In this document: positions 43,809 to 52,548 of the stretch, piece by piece | How the letters are laid out: every line of letters starts with the position of its first letter | How positions within the stretch are numbered: the first letter of the stretch is position 1 | Origin: Acidobacteriota bacterium | GTDB lineage: Bacteria; Acidobacteriota; Thermoanaerobaculia; Multivoradales; JAGPDF01 | Assembly: GCA_014584695.1 (NCBI GenBank) | Contig: JACTMI010000032.1 | Location: 41,265 to 105,264, forward strand | DNA length: 64,000 nt | Direction: 5' to 3' | The notes under the pieces: model-generated | Told to the model about the DNA's origin: nothing | What the model saw: the letters and a program-made list of their open reading frames with translations, nothing else | The model's database searches: none | Position numbers and translations under genes: made by a program

Positions 43809-45505
43809 AGCGCCTTGACGCGCGCCAGCTCGCGACCCTCGAGATCGAGGGTGTGGATGGCGCAGGCGATGCACGGATCGAAGGAGTGGACGGTGCGGAC
43901 CACTTCGAGCGGCCGCTCCGGGTCGACCACCGGGTTGCCCATCAGGGAGGCCTCGTACGGCCCCGGCTGGCCCTTGGCGTCGCGCGGCCCGGCGTTCCAG
44001 GTCGACGGCACCACCGCCTGGTAGTTGGCGATCTTGCCGTCGCGGATCACCACCCAGTGCGAGAGCGTGCCGCGGGGCGCCTCGTGGACGCCGAAGCCCC
44101 GCTGCTCGCCGCGCGGGAAGACCGGCGGGTTGAAGATCGCGGTGTCGCCGTTGCCGATGTTCTCGGCCAGCCGCTGCCAGTGGTCGAGGGCCTGGTCGGC
44201 GAGCACCGCCGTGCGCAGCGCGCGCGCCAGGTGACGCCCCAGGGTCGAGTGGACCACTCCGGCGCCGATCTTCTGCCCGGTCAGCGCAGAGAGCGTCTCG
44301 AGCGAATAGTCGACGTACTTCTTGAACAGCGGGTGCCCGGCGGCGTAGCCCGCCAGGACCTGGGCCAGCGGACCGACCTGCATCGGCCGTCCGTCGAGGC
44401 GCGGCGCCTTGATCCAGGAGTACTTGCCCCGGTCCTCGAACTCGCCGTACTTGGGGACGGTCTCCTCCTCCCAGGGGTGGCGGGTCCAGTCGCCGTCGTA
44501 CCAGGAGTGCGCGATCGACTCGGCGACCTGGTCGCGGAAGCCGGCGTCGGTCCAGGCGGTCATCGGCCGGAAGCGCGCCAGATCGCCGTCGATGATGACG
44601 CCGCCCGGCAGGTCGAAGCTGGTGGCGGCGGCGTCGAGCGGCAGGTCGGGGACCGCGAGGTAGTTCTTGACCCCGGCGCCGTAGCCCAGCCACTCGGGGT
44701 ACATCGAGCCGATGGCCAGGACGTCGGGCAGGTAGACCTCCTTGACGAAGGTCGCGACCTCCGCGAGCAGGTCGCGGATGGCGTAGAGCTTCGTCATGTT
44801 GAGCGTCGCCTCGTTGTCCAGGTTGATGGCGTTGGCGACGCCGCCGACGGCCAGATTCTGGATGTTGGGCGTCTTCGAGCCGAGGATGGCGACCACCTGG
44901 TTCGCCTTGCGCTGGTAGTCGAGCGCTTGCAGGTAGTGGCTGACCGCCAGCAGGTCGATCTCCGGCGCCAGCTTCATCGCCGGGTGCCCCCAGTAGCCGT
45001 TCTCGAAGATGCCGAGCTGACCCGAGGCGACCAGCTTCTCGAGGCGCGCCTTGGTCGCCTCCATCTCGCGGCGGCCGTTGCGGGGCCAGGGCGACAGGTC
45101 TTCCGCGATCTGCGCCGCTTTCCGTGGATCGGCCTTCAGGGCGTTGACCACGTCGACCCAGTCGAGGGCGGAGAGGTGGTAGAAGTGGACGATGTGATCG
45201 TGCAGCCCGTGCGCGATCAGGATCAGATTGCGGATCAGCTGAGCGTTGAGCGGGATCTCGAGCCCGATCGCGTTCTCCACCGCGCGCACCGAGGTGATGG
45301 CGTGGACGGTGGTGCAGACGCCGCAGATGCGCTGGGTGAACAGCCAGGCGTCGCGCGGGTCCCGACCCTGCAGGATCAGCTCGATGCCGCGCCACATCTG
45401 GCCCGAGGACCAGGAGTTGCGGACGACGCCGCCGTCGACTTCGACGTCGATGCGCAGGTGGCCCTCGATGCGGGTGATCGGATCGACGACGATGCGGGTG
45501 GACAT
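43805..45505 (-). CDS. hybC: [NiFe] hydrogenase large subunit (Hyb type)
   Basis: 566 residues, carrying the Ni-Fe site. The four Cys ligands are C61 and C64 (RICGVCTTVH) and C545 and C548 (DPCIACAIH). After H551, 15 residues (TLDLEGRELARVKAL) form the tail removed by HybD. IEGHLRIDVEVDGG is the N-terminal L0-like motif. The hybO-hybA-hybB-hybC-hybD order matches Hyd-2 of enterobacteria (group 1c), a membrane-bound uptake enzyme that can also evolve H2. AGGAGG lies 7 nt before the ATG. Confidence 0.95.
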   Translation of the reverse strand: MSTRIVVDPITRIEGHLRIDVEVDGGVVRNSWSSGQMWRGIELILQGRDPRDAWLFTQRICGVCTTVHAITSVRAVENAIGLEIPLNAQLIRNLILIAHGLHDHIVHFYHLSALDWVDVVNALKADPRKAAQIAEDLSPWPRNGRREMEATKARLEKLVASGQLGIFENGYWGHPAMKLAPEIDLLAVSHYLQALDYQRKANQVVAILGSKTPNIQNLAVGGVANAINLDNEATLNMTKLYAIRDLLAEVATFVKEVYLPDVLAIGSMYPEWLGYGAGVKNYLAVPDLPLDAAATSFDLPGGVIIDGDLARFRPMTAWTDAGFRDQVAESIAHSWYDGDWTRHPWEEETVPKYGEFEDRGKYSWIKAPRLDGRPMQVGPLAQVLAGYAAGHPLFKKYVDYSLETLSALTGQKIGAGVVHSTLGRHLARALRTAVLADQALDHWQRLAENIGNGDTAIFNPPVFPRGEQRGFGVHEAPRGTLSHWVVIRDGKIANYQAVVPSTWNAGPRDAKGQPGPYEASLMGNPVVDPERPLEVVRTVHSFDPCIACAIHTLDLEGRELARVKAL

Positions 45506-45507
45506 GG

Positions 45508-46698
45508 TCAGGCCTCCTGGCGTCCGGCGGGGGCGCCGGCGAGGATCGGAAGACGCTTGACGGCCCAGAGGTAGATCGCCACCTCGAGGGCCACGATGCC
45601 GAGGGTGATCGCGAGCTCGGGCAGCGCCGGCGTGTAGCGCCAGTGCTCGCCCGGGCGGAAGGCGACGAGGTAGGTGTCGATGCGGTAGAGCGTGCCGCCC
45701 AGGATCATCAGCAGGCCGGCGCGCAGCTGCCAGACCGCCTGCGCGCGTCGCGCCGCCGTAGCCAGGATGGCCGCGGCGCCGCCGTGGAGGGCGAGCTCGA
45801 GCAGGAACAGCGCGCCGAGCCCGCTCAGAATCAGGCCGAGCTTGCCGCTGAGCGCCACGTCGCCGAGGCGGAACAGGACCCAGAAGAGGGCGACGCCCGC
45901 GGCCACCTTGGACAGCCGGGCGAGCATCGGGGTCTCGCGCCGGCGGCCGAAGGCCGAGGCCGAGAAGGTCGCCTCGAGGACCACGATGCCGTAGCCCATC
46001 ACCAGGGCGGAGACCAGGAAGAGGAAGGGGAGCCAGGGGGTGAACCAGAGCGGATCGAGCCGCGGCCCGGCGAGCAGCATCATGGTCCCGAGCGAGGACT
46101 GGTGCATGGTCGGCAGCAGCAGCCCGAGGGCGAGGACGAAGGGCAGCGAGCGGTCGAGGCGGGCCAGCCAGCGCTCGGCGCGAGCGCGGCGGCCGGCCGG
46201 GGCGCCGACGGCGATCTTCTCCAGGATCGCGGGCGTGAACTCGACCAGCAGCACCAGCACGTAGGCGGCGACGCAGAGCGCGACTTCGAGCTGCGGCGAG
46301 CCGCTCCAGCGCCAGAAGAAGACCGGCACCTTCCAGAGCTCCCACGGGCGCCCGAGGTCGATCGCGACCGCCAGCACCGCCAGGCCGTAGCCGAGCAGGC
46401 TGGTCAGCACCGCCGGCCGGACCAGCGGGTGGTAGTGGCCGCGGTTCAGCACGTAGACGAGCAGCGCCACGGCGTAGCCGCCGCAGCCGAGCGCGGTGCC
46501 GACCACCACGTCGAAGGCGATCCAGATCCCCCACGGATAGCCGTCGGAGAGGTTGGAGACGGCGCCGAGGCCGGCCGCGAAGCGCCAGACCATCGCCGCC
46601 GCGCCGAGCGCGACGAACGCCAGCAGGATCCGCATCGGCCGGGTCATCAGCGGCCCGCCGACCGGCGCATGGGCGAACGAATGGGCGTGGGAGGTCAT
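45508..46698 (-). CDS. hybB: hydrogenase integral membrane subunit HybB
   Basis: 396 residues with about ten membrane helices of the NrfD/PsrC family, which lack haem and bind quinone. Helical stretches such as GYPWGIWIAFDVVVGTALGCG and the loop SLGTMMLLAGPRLDPLW are typical. It moves electrons between the HybOA Fe-S subunits and the quinone pool and may move protons. The start overlaps hybA (ATGA); the stop lies 2 bp before hybC. Confidence 0.93.
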   Translation of the reverse strand: MTSHAHSFAHAPVGGPLMTRPMRILLAFVALGAAAMVWRFAAGLGAVSNLSDGYPWGIWIAFDVVVGTALGCGGYAVALLVYVLNRGHYHPLVRPAVLTSLLGYGLAVLAVAIDLGRPWELWKVPVFFWRWSGSPQLEVALCVAAYVLVLLVEFTPAILEKIAVGAPAGRRARAERWLARLDRSLPFVLALGLLLPTMHQSSLGTMMLLAGPRLDPLWFTPWLPFLFLVSALVMGYGIVVLEATFSASAFGRRRETPMLARLSKVAAGVALFWVLFRLGDVALSGKLGLILSGLGALFLLELALHGGAAAILATAARRAQAVWQLRAGLLMILGGTLYRIDTYLVAFRPGEHWRYTPALPELAITLGIVALEVAIYLWAVKRLPILAGAPAGRQEA

Positions 46699-47633
46699 CG
46701 CGATTCCTCCTCGGTCGGCGGCGCGCCGGCGCGGCGGTTGCGCAGCATCACCGCGGCGAGCACGCCGTAGAGCGCCACCGGCGCGATGAAGCCCTTGTAG
46801 ATCCCCTCCTGGACGGTGTAGGCGACCTTCGGCACGCCCTCCGGGGCGAGATCCGGCAGGCCGATGCGGTCGAAGGGGACGTGCGAGAGGTAGAGCACCT
46901 GGGTGCCCCCCGCCTCGTGCTCGCCGTAGACGCGATCCTGGTAGTACTTGCCGGGCGTGGCGGCGATCCGCCGCTTGGCCTCCGCCAGCAGCTCCTCGCG
47001 CGTGCCGTAGATGACCGCGCCGCGCGGACAGACTTCGCAGCAGGCCGGCCCCTGGCCCGCGGGATAGCGGCTGAAGCCGCCGACCTCGGCCGGCTCGACG
47101 CCCGCCTGGACCCGATGCCGGCAGAGCTCGCACTTGACGATCTTCGGCACCGCCTTCTCGAACTCGAACTTCGGCACATTGAACGGACAGGCCACCTGGC
47201 AATAGCGGCAGCCGACGCAGTAGCGCGGGTCGTAGGAGACGACGCCGGTCTCCGGATCCTTCGACAGCGAGTGGAGCATGCAGGCCGAGGCGCAGGCAGG
47301 ATCGACGCAATGCATGCACTGGGCCTTGACGTAGGAGCGGCGCCCCCCCTCCTGGTAGAGCTTGATGACGTTCTTGGTCCGCCCGTTGAGGTCGAGCGGC
47401 ATGTCCCAGCGCGGGTCGAGGCGGTCGTCCGGCCGCGTGCCGTTGGCCTCGCGGCAGGCGACGACGCAGGCCTTGCAGCCGATGCACAGGGTGGTGTCGT
47501 AGAGCATGCCGAGAGCGCGCGGCGGCGCTTGGCGGGGCTCGCGCGCCGCGGCCGGGGAGGCGGGGCCGAGCGCGGCGGCGCAGCCCCCGGCCGCGAGGAC
47601 GCGGAAGAAAGCGCGGCGGTCGGTGGCGGCCAT
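46695..47633 (-). CDS. hybA: hydrogenase ferredoxin-like subunit HybA
   Basis: 312 residues with a Tat-like signal (DRRAFFRVLAAGG), exported with HybO. Sixteen Cys in four [4Fe-4S] motifs: CIGCKACVVAC, CMHCVDPACASAC, CVGCRYCQVACP and CELCRHR with CCEVCP. A C-terminal helix (GFIAPVALYGVLAAVML) anchors it in the membrane. It relays electrons from HybO to HybB. Four bp overlap with hybB; 3 bp gap from hybO. Confidence 0.94.
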   Translation of the reverse strand: MAATDRRAFFRVLAAGGCAAALGPASPAAAREPRQAPPRALGMLYDTTLCIGCKACVVACREANGTRPDDRLDPRWDMPLDLNGRTKNVIKLYQEGGRRSYVKAQCMHCVDPACASACMLHSLSKDPETGVVSYDPRYCVGCRYCQVACPFNVPKFEFEKAVPKIVKCELCRHRVQAGVEPAEVGGFSRYPAGQGPACCEVCPRGAVIYGTREELLAEAKRRIAATPGKYYQDRVYGEHEAGGTQVLYLSHVPFDRIGLPDLAPEGVPKVAYTVQEGIYKGFIAPVALYGVLAAVMLRNRRAGAPPTEEESR

Positions 47634-47636
47634 GGC

Positions 47637-48746
47637 TCAGCTCCCGGTCGGGGTGTCGACCTTCTTGGCCGCCATCCAGGCGGCGCCGGCGACCGCGCCG
47701 GCGACCGCGCCGATGACGCCGGTGGCGAGCGGGCTCACCCCGCCCTGCTCGGCGTGGATCGGCGGGTAGGTGTCGGGCGGCATCGGACGCTCGATGTCGA
47801 CCGTGTCGTGCAGCGGCACGCGGAAGGCCAGCCGCTGCTCGGTGCAGCCGAAGCAGGGGTGGCCGAGGCCGATCGGCCAGGCGTCGACCATCTCGCCGAA
47901 GTGGAGCACCGAGCAGTTGGCGTGGGTCGCCGGGCCCTTGCAGCCGAGCTTGTAGAGGCAGTAGCCGAGGCGGTGCCCCTCGTCGCCGTACTGTTCGGCG
48001 AAGCGGCCGGCGTCGAAGTGCGCCCGGCGCGGGCAGTGCTCGTGGATGGTGCGGCCGTAGGCCCACTTCGGGCGGCCGAGCTCGTCGAGCTCGGGCAGCG
48101 TGCCGAAGGTGGCGTACTGGAGCACGGTGCCGAGGAAGTTGTAGGGGTTGGCCGGGCAGCCCGGGATGGTCACCACGGTCTTGCCCTCGAGCACCATCGG
48201 CGTGCCGGTGGCGCCGGTCGGGTTCGGATCCGCCGCCGGGATGCCGCCGAAGGAGGCGCAGGAGCCGATGGCGACGATCGCGCCCGCCATGTCGGCGGCC
48301 TCGCGCAGCAGGTCGACCGCGGTCTGGCCGCCGATCTTGCAGTAGATGCCGCCGTCCTTCATCGGCGTGGCGCCCTCGGTGACCAGCACGAAGCTGCCCC
48401 GGTTCGCCTCCATCGCCTTCTTGCGGGCCGCCTCGGCGAGGTGGCCCGACGGCGCCATCAGCGCCTCGTGGTAGTCGAGCGAGATGAGATCGAGGATCAG
48501 CTCGTCGAGCGCCGGCTTGGTGGTGCGCAGCAGGCTCTCCGTGCAGCCGGTGCACTCCTGGAAAGAGAGCCAGATGACGGAGGGGCGCTTGCCGGCCGCG
48601 ACCGCCTCGGCGAAGGCCCTGCCCGCCGAGGCCGGCAGGCCGACCGCGGCCGCGGCGAGAGAGCAGATGCGGAGGAAGTCCCGGCGGTCGAGGTCGCGAT
48701 CCAGCGGCGCGCCGCGGGCGACCCAGTCGAGGGCGGAAGGCATCAT
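47637..48746 (-). CDS. hybO: [NiFe] hydrogenase small subunit (Hyb type)
   Basis: 369 residues. A Tat signal with R21-R22 (DRRDFLRICSLAAAA) exports the folded complex. Fe-S ligands include the proximal ECTGCTESLLR and GSCASFGGIP, IPGCPANP, with later CLYKLGCKGPATHANC and HPCFGCTEQ. A C-terminal helix (GVIGAVAGAVAGAAW) anchors it. AGGAGGTGG precedes two adjacent ATG codons (48746 and 48743). First gene of hybOABCD, divergent from hypA. Confidence 0.95.
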   Translation of the reverse strand: MMPSALDWVARGAPLDRDLDRRDFLRICSLAAAAVGLPASAGRAFAEAVAAGKRPSVIWLSFQECTGCTESLLRTTKPALDELILDLISLDYHEALMAPSGHLAEAARKKAMEANRGSFVLVTEGATPMKDGGIYCKIGGQTAVDLLREAADMAGAIVAIGSCASFGGIPAADPNPTGATGTPMVLEGKTVVTIPGCPANPYNFLGTVLQYATFGTLPELDELGRPKWAYGRTIHEHCPRRAHFDAGRFAEQYGDEGHRLGYCLYKLGCKGPATHANCSVLHFGEMVDAWPIGLGHPCFGCTEQRLAFRVPLHDTVDIERPMPPDTYPPIHAEQGGVSPLATGVIGAVAGAVAGAAWMAAKKVDTPTGS

Positions 48747-48942
48747 GGCCACCTCCTGTCGTGCGACCCGGAGACTCTTCCGTGTCCACTTCGTTGGGCT
48801 GGCGAGCTCCCGGTTCGTGCCGCCGAATTTCCCATCGTGTCCAGTGCGCCGCGCCACCCGCCGGGGTGCCCGCCGCCCGCCCCGCGGGGTGGAAGGTGGC
48901 CCGCGGGGCGCTGCGACACTGCCGGAGGGGAGGGGAGCGGAC
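48747..48942. promoter_or_regulatory. hybO-hypA divergent control region
   Basis: 196 bp between divergent hydrogenase structural and maturation genes, so both promoters should lie here. The octamer CGTGTCCA occurs twice in the same orientation at 48781 and 48836, 55 bp apart (about five helix turns), a possible operator pair. No clear sigma70 or sigma54 promoter could be drawn. Confidence 0.4.
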
Positions 48943-49284
48943 TTGCACGAGTACTCGATCGTCTCCGCGCTGCTCGACCGGGTCGAGCGCGAGGCCCGCG
49001 AGCATCGCGCTCTCGCGGTGGCGAAGGTCCGGGTGAGCGTCGGCCGGGTGGCCGGGGTAGAGTCCGAGCTGCTGCGCACCGCCTTCGCGCTGGCGCGCGA
49101 GGGGACGCTCGCGGCGGCGGCCGAGCTCGAGATCATCGAGATCGATCCGCGCTGGAGCTGCCGGGCGTGTGGTAGCGCGGTGCCGCTCGAAGGGCCGCGA
49201 CGCTGTCCGGTCTGCGCCGGGCCGGCGCGTCTCGACGGCGGCGACGAGATCGTGCTGGACCGGCTCGAGCTGGAGGTGGCGTGA
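48943..49284 (+). CDS. hypA: hydrogenase nickel incorporation protein HypA
   Basis: 113 residues from a TTG start (48943) with GGGGAG upstream. The N-terminal LHEYSI matches the MHEWSI start of HypA, where His2 binds nickel. The zinc site is formed by CRACG and CPVCAG. HypA passes Ni to the large subunit with HypB. Its stop overlaps the hypB start (TGATG). Confidence 0.93.
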   Translation: MHEYSIVSALLDRVEREAREHRALAVAKVRVSVGRVAGVESELLRTAFALAREGTLAAAAELEIIEIDPRWSCRACGSAVPLEGPRRCPVCAGPARLDGGDEIVLDRLELEVA

Positions 49285-49991
49285 TGTGCGACACGTGCGG
49301 CTGCGGCGATCCCAATCTGGTCCCGGTCGAGGTCCACGAGAGTCTCTTCGCGGCCAACGACCGCGTCGCCGCGCACAACCGCGAGCACTTCCGCGGCCAC
49401 GGCGTGCTGGCCCTGAACCTCATGGGCTCGCCCGGCTCGGGCAAGACCGCGGTGCTCGAGGCGACGGCGCGGGCGCGCACGGGGATCCGGATCGCCGCGG
49501 TCTCGGGCGACCTCGCGACCGACCTCGACGCCCGCCGGCTCGAAGCGGCCGGCATTCCCGCGCGCACGATCACCACCGGCTCGGCCTGCCATCTCGACGC
49601 CGAGATGGTCCACCGCGCGCTCCACCACGTCGACTTGGACCAGCTCGACGTCTTCGTGGTCGAGAATGTCGGCAACCTGGTCTGCCCGGCGGTCTACGAC
49701 CTCGGCCAGCACGCCAACGTGGTGGCGCTGTCGGTCACCGAGGGCGAGGACAAGCCGCTCAAGTACCCGGTGATGTTCCGCAAGGCGGATCTGGTCCTGC
49801 TCACCAAGTGCGATCTGGCGCCCCACCTCGGCGTCGATTTCGACGCGCTCCATCGGGCGCTCGAGGCGACGATGCCGGAGCCGCGATGGATCTCGTTCTC
49901 GGCGCGCACCGGCGAGGGGATGGAAGCGTGGCTGGCCTGGCTCTCCGGGCGCCGCGTCACCGCGGCGCCGGCGGCTGCGGCGGCCCGCTGA
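49284..49991 (+). CDS. hypB: hydrogenase nickel incorporation GTPase HypB
   Basis: 235 residues. The N-terminus MCDTCGCGD is the high-affinity Ni site (CxxCGC). G domain motifs are GSPGSGKT (P-loop), ENVGNLVCP and TKCDL. HypB releases Ni to HypA/hydrogenase on GTP hydrolysis. Start at 49284 with GGAGG 7 nt upstream gives the canonical N-terminus; a GTG one codon earlier is less likely. No long His-rich stretch is present. Confidence 0.95.
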   Translation: MCDTCGCGDPNLVPVEVHESLFAANDRVAAHNREHFRGHGVLALNLMGSPGSGKTAVLEATARARTGIRIAAVSGDLATDLDARRLEAAGIPARTITTGSACHLDAEMVHRALHHVDLDQLDVFVVENVGNLVCPAVYDLGQHANVVALSVTEGEDKPLKYPVMFRKADLVLLTKCDLAPHLGVDFDALHRALEATMPEPRWISFSARTGEGMEAWLAWLSGRRVTAAPAAAAAR

Positions 49992-49998
49992 GGAGACG

Positions 49999-50715
49999 AT
50001 GGCCGAGCCCGCCACCGCCCTGGTCGCCGCGGCGCTCTCGATCGGCGTCGTCCACACGCTGCTCGGCCCCGACCACTACGTGCCGTTCGTCGCCCTCGCG
50101 CGCTCGCGCGAGTGGAGCCTGCGCCGCGCCCTGGGCGTCACCGCGGTCTGCGGCGTCGGCCACGTCGTCGGTTCGATCGTGCTCGGCTTCGTCGGCATCG
50201 CCCTCGGCTGGGCGGTCTCGGACATGGTCGGGATCGAGAGCCTGCGCGGCGACCTCGCCGGCTGGGCGCTGCTCGGCCTCGGCCTCGCTTACACCGCCTG
50301 GGGCGTGCGCCGGGCGCTGGTGCGCCGGCAGCCGGAGCACCAGCACGTTCACGCGCACGCCGACGGCACGCTGCACGCGCATCCGCATCGCCACGAGGGC
50401 GACCATGCGCACCCGCACCCCGAGCGAGACGGGCGCCTCCTGGGCCCATGGTCGCTCTTCATCGTCTTCGTTCTCGGACCCTGCGAGCCGCTGATTCCGC
50501 TGCTCTTGGTCCCGGCAGCGGAGTCGAGCTGGGGGACGGTGGCCACGGTCGCCCTCGTCTTCGCGGCCGCGACGATCGCGACCATGCTGGCGGTGGTCGC
50601 GGTCGGCGCGCTCGGTCTCTCGCGACTTCCAGCGGCAGGTCTCGAGCGCTGGTCCCACGCCTTGGCCGGCGTCGCCCTCGCCGCCTGCGGCGCGGCGATC
50701 CAGATGGGCCTCTGA
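49999..50715 (+). CDS. nickel/cobalt transporter-like membrane protein
   Basis: 238 residues with about six membrane helices. The first helix has the HX5DH signature (H19, D25, H26 in HTLLGPDHYVPF), as in UreH/NicO-type Ni transporters. A cytosolic or periplasmic loop at ~113-140 is full of His (HAHADGTLHAHPHRHEGD), likely a metal-collecting segment. It begins 7 bp after hypB, so it probably supplies Ni for hydrogenase assembly. Co or export activity cannot be ruled out. Confidence 0.8.
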   Translation: MAEPATALVAAALSIGVVHTLLGPDHYVPFVALARSREWSLRRALGVTAVCGVGHVVGSIVLGFVGIALGWAVSDMVGIESLRGDLAGWALLGLGLAYTAWGVRRALVRRQPEHQHVHAHADGTLHAHPHRHEGDHAHPHPERDGRLLGPWSLFIVFVLGPCEPLIPLLLVPAAESSWGTVATVALVFAAATIATMLAVVAVGALGLSRLPAAGLERWSHALAGVALAACGAAIQMGL

Positions 50716-50737
50716 TTCCGGCGCGGGCCCGGCGCCC

Positions 50738-51151
50738 ATGACTCCCTCCGGCCTCTCGCGCCGCGCGCTGCTCACCGCCGCCGCCGCGCTCGCGGCGCGC
50801 TGCGCGCGCGAGCCGCCGCCGCCCCCCGGCACCCGCGTACCGCTCGCCACCTTGCCGCTCGGCGAGCGCGTGGTGGTCGACCACCAGGGCGAGCCGGTCG
50901 AGCTGCTGCGCACCGCGGCCGGCGTGAGAGCCCGCTCGCTCTGGTGCACCCACACCGGCTGCCGCGTGGTCTGGGAAGAGCAGAACAGCCACTACCGCTG
51001 CCTCTGCCACGAGGCCCACTTCGACGACGCCGGCCGCGTCCTCTCCGGCCCGCCGCCCCGCCCCTTGCGCGAAGTCCGCACCCTCCCCTTGGGCGACGAG
51101 ATCCTCCTGCTCGCCGAACCGGACGCCACCCCGCCGCCCCCGCCCGGCTGA
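50738..51151 (+). CDS. Rieske [2Fe-2S] protein, exported
   Basis: 137 residues. N-terminal SRRALLTAAAALAARC is a signal with twin Arg and a possible lipobox Cys. The Rieske site has ligands C70 and H72 (CTHTGC) and C88 and H91 (CLCH), with C75 and C90 placed for the stabilising disulfide. It follows the nickel transporter by 22 bp and may pass electrons in the envelope, for example between quinone or hydrogenase and a cytochrome; no cytochrome b gene is nearby. Ends in a Pro tail. Confidence 0.82.
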   Translation: MTPSGLSRRALLTAAAALAARCAREPPPPPGTRVPLATLPLGERVVVDHQGEPVELLRTAAGVRARSLWCTHTGCRVVWEEQNSHYRCLCHEAHFDDAGRVLSGPPPRPLREVRTLPLGDEILLLAEPDATPPPPPG

Positions 51152-51246
51152 CAACAGCACCGGACGCGCAAGCCCATCCTTCCTTCGCAGCCGGGAACAC
51201 CGGCCGCGGTCGGCGGAAGAGCAGGGGAGGATCCCAGGCGAGAAGC

Positions 51247-51684
51247 AAAGGCTCCATAGATGGGGTCGAGTCTCAGCCGAGAGCGGGGAAGGCCAAACGC
51301 CGGCGGTCGACGGGGAGAACTGGGGACAGGCACGCAATATTGATGGCGTGCCTGTCCCCAATTTCCCGTCCACCACCCCCTTCAACAGAACGCTTCTTCA
51401 ACGTGAGGGTGCCCACCGGCGGGTCGGCCTGCGAGAGGAGAAAGGCCAAGCAAAGCAAAGGCTCCATACAAGGGGTCGAGTGCCGGCCGCTGGTGGGGGA
51501 GGCGAAACGTCGGCGGTCAGCACGGCGATGGGGAGCGCGAGGGCGTCCCGCACTCGCCAAGGGTGCAATGCCCGCCATCCCCTTCAACAGAACGCTTTTC
51601 CACCGTGACGGTGCCCACCGGCGACCCGCGCTCGCCACGGGCGATCCGCCCTCTAGCTTCTTCAACAGAAAGCTTCTTCGACGT
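51247..51684. repeat. dispersed-repeat cluster with inverted ends (two elements and one solo end)
   Basis: Element 1 (51247-51402) has left end AAGGCTCCATAGATGGGGTC and right end CCCCCTTCAACAGAACGCTT; element 2 (51457-51606) has GGCTCCATACAAGGGGTCGAG-like and CCCCTTCAACAGAACGCTTT. A solo right end lies at 51653-51684 (TTCAACAGAAAGCTTCTTCG). Right ends are each followed by ACGTGA(A/G)GG-like and CGCCCACCGGCG-like sequence. Same family as at 0.5-1.0 and 15.3-15.8 kb. No gene is supported in 51152-51814. Confidence 0.85.
51322..51359. repeat. REP-like palindrome 1
   Basis: A 38-bp inverted repeat: arms GGGGACAGGCACGC and GCGTGCCTGTCCCC (14 bp, perfect) around a 10-base loop. Sequence of this type is the usual target/partner of RAYT (REP-associated tyrosine) transposases. 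It sits inside an element of the other repeat family. Confidence 0.88.
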
Positions 51685-51814
51685 GAAGGCGCCCACAGGC
51701 GCTCCGCACTCGCCGCGGCAGGTGCGCCGGGCCGCGGCGCCGCGCTGGCGCCCTGCCGCGCCGGTCGCCCGCGATGGGCGGGAAAGTGGCGCGACAGATG
51801 GTAGGATTTGCACC

Positions 51815-52060
51815 ATGGAAACGACCATCGATCGTGCCGGGCGGATCGTGGTGCCGCGCAAGCTCCGGGAGGAGCTCGGTCTCAGCGGCGGGACCCGCCT
51901 CGAGATCCGGGTCCGCGATGGCCGCCTCGAGATCGAGGCGGCGCCGACGCCGATGCGGCTGGTGCGCCGTGGCAAGGGGCTGATCGCGACCACCGACGAG
52001 CCGCTGCCGCGGCTCGGCGCCGAGGACGTCCGCGCCGTCCTCGAGTCGCTGCGGCGATGA
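51815..52060 (+). CDS. vapB: AbrB/MazE-family antitoxin of a VapBC pair
   Basis: 81 residues. The SpoVT-AbrB swapped-hairpin domain occupies residues ~1-45 (TIDRAGRIVVPRKLREELGL); the C-terminal part (LIATTDEPLPRLG) would bind the toxin. It represses its own operon and blocks VapC. The stop overlaps the vapC start (ATGA). AGGA lies 9 nt before the ATG. Confidence 0.92.
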   Translation: METTIDRAGRIVVPRKLREELGLSGGTRLEIRVRDGRLEIEAAPTPMRLVRRGKGLIATTDEPLPRLGAEDVRAVLESLRR

Positions 52061-52470
52061 TCGCGGTCGACAGCTCGGTCGCGGTCGCCGCGTTCGGCGA
52101 GTGGCACGAGCTCAACGAGGCCGCGCGCGCCGTCCTGGACGACGGCGCGGCGATCCCGGCCCACGCGCTGCTCGAGACCTATTCGGTGCTCACCGCCTTC
52201 CCGCCGCCGCACCGGGCCCCCGCTGGAGTCGTCGATCGCTGGCTCGATTCGCGGTTCGCCCGCATCCTGCCGCCGCCGACCGCGGCGCAGCAGCGCGCGC
52301 TCGTCCGCCGGCTCGCGGCCGCGGGCCGGGTCGGCGGCGCGATCTACGACGCCCTGGTCGCCCTCACGGCACTGCGCGCCGGCGCCGCCCTGGTCACCGC
52401 CGACCGCCGAGCCGTGGCCCTCTACTCGCTCGTCGGCGTCGAGGTGCGACAGCTCGCGCCGGAGCCATAA
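52057..52470 (+). CDS. vapC: PIN-domain ribonuclease toxin VapC
   Basis: 137 residues. Metal-binding acidic residues of the PIN site are D5 (MIAVDSSV), E40, D98 (YDALVALTA) and D116 (TADRRAV). VapC toxins cut tRNA or rRNA when freed from VapB. The pair is flanked on both sides by repeat elements, and a REP-like palindrome starts 13 bp after its stop, which points to arrival by transfer or mobilisation. Confidence 0.92.
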   Translation: MIAVDSSVAVAAFGEWHELNEAARAVLDDGAAIPAHALLETYSVLTAFPPPHRAPAGVVDRWLDSRFARILPPPTAAQQRALVRRLAAAGRVGGAIYDALVALTALRAGAALVTADRRAVALYSLVGVEVRQLAPEP

Positions 52471-52482
52471 CCCGGAGAAAAC

Positions 52483-52520
52483 GGGGACAGGCACGCAATA
52501 TGGGTGGCGTGCCTGTCCCC
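52483..52520. repeat. REP-like palindrome 2
   Basis: Same 14-bp perfect arms as the palindrome at 51322 (GGGGACAGGCACGC / GCGTGCCTGTCCCC) with a loop AATATGGGTG. It lies right after vapC and could also serve as its terminator-like hairpin. Confidence 0.88.
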
Positions 52521-52548
52521 AGTTTCCACAGTTTCCAAAGGAACGAGG

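Noticed and set aside
35710..44024. Very long plus-strand ORFs (35710-39261 and 39342-44024)
   Set aside because: They are antisense shadows of X, korAB, the epimerase and hyb genes; open frames arise from high GC third positions, and their Arg/Gly/Ala-rich translations match no family.
48747..48942. Sigma54 promoter upstream of hybO
   Set aside because: A GGCACG is present but the spacing to a GC at -12 is wrong.
51779..51807. Sigma70 promoter of vapBC
   Set aside because: TAGGAT could be a -10 box, but no -35-like hexamer lies 16-18 bp upstream.
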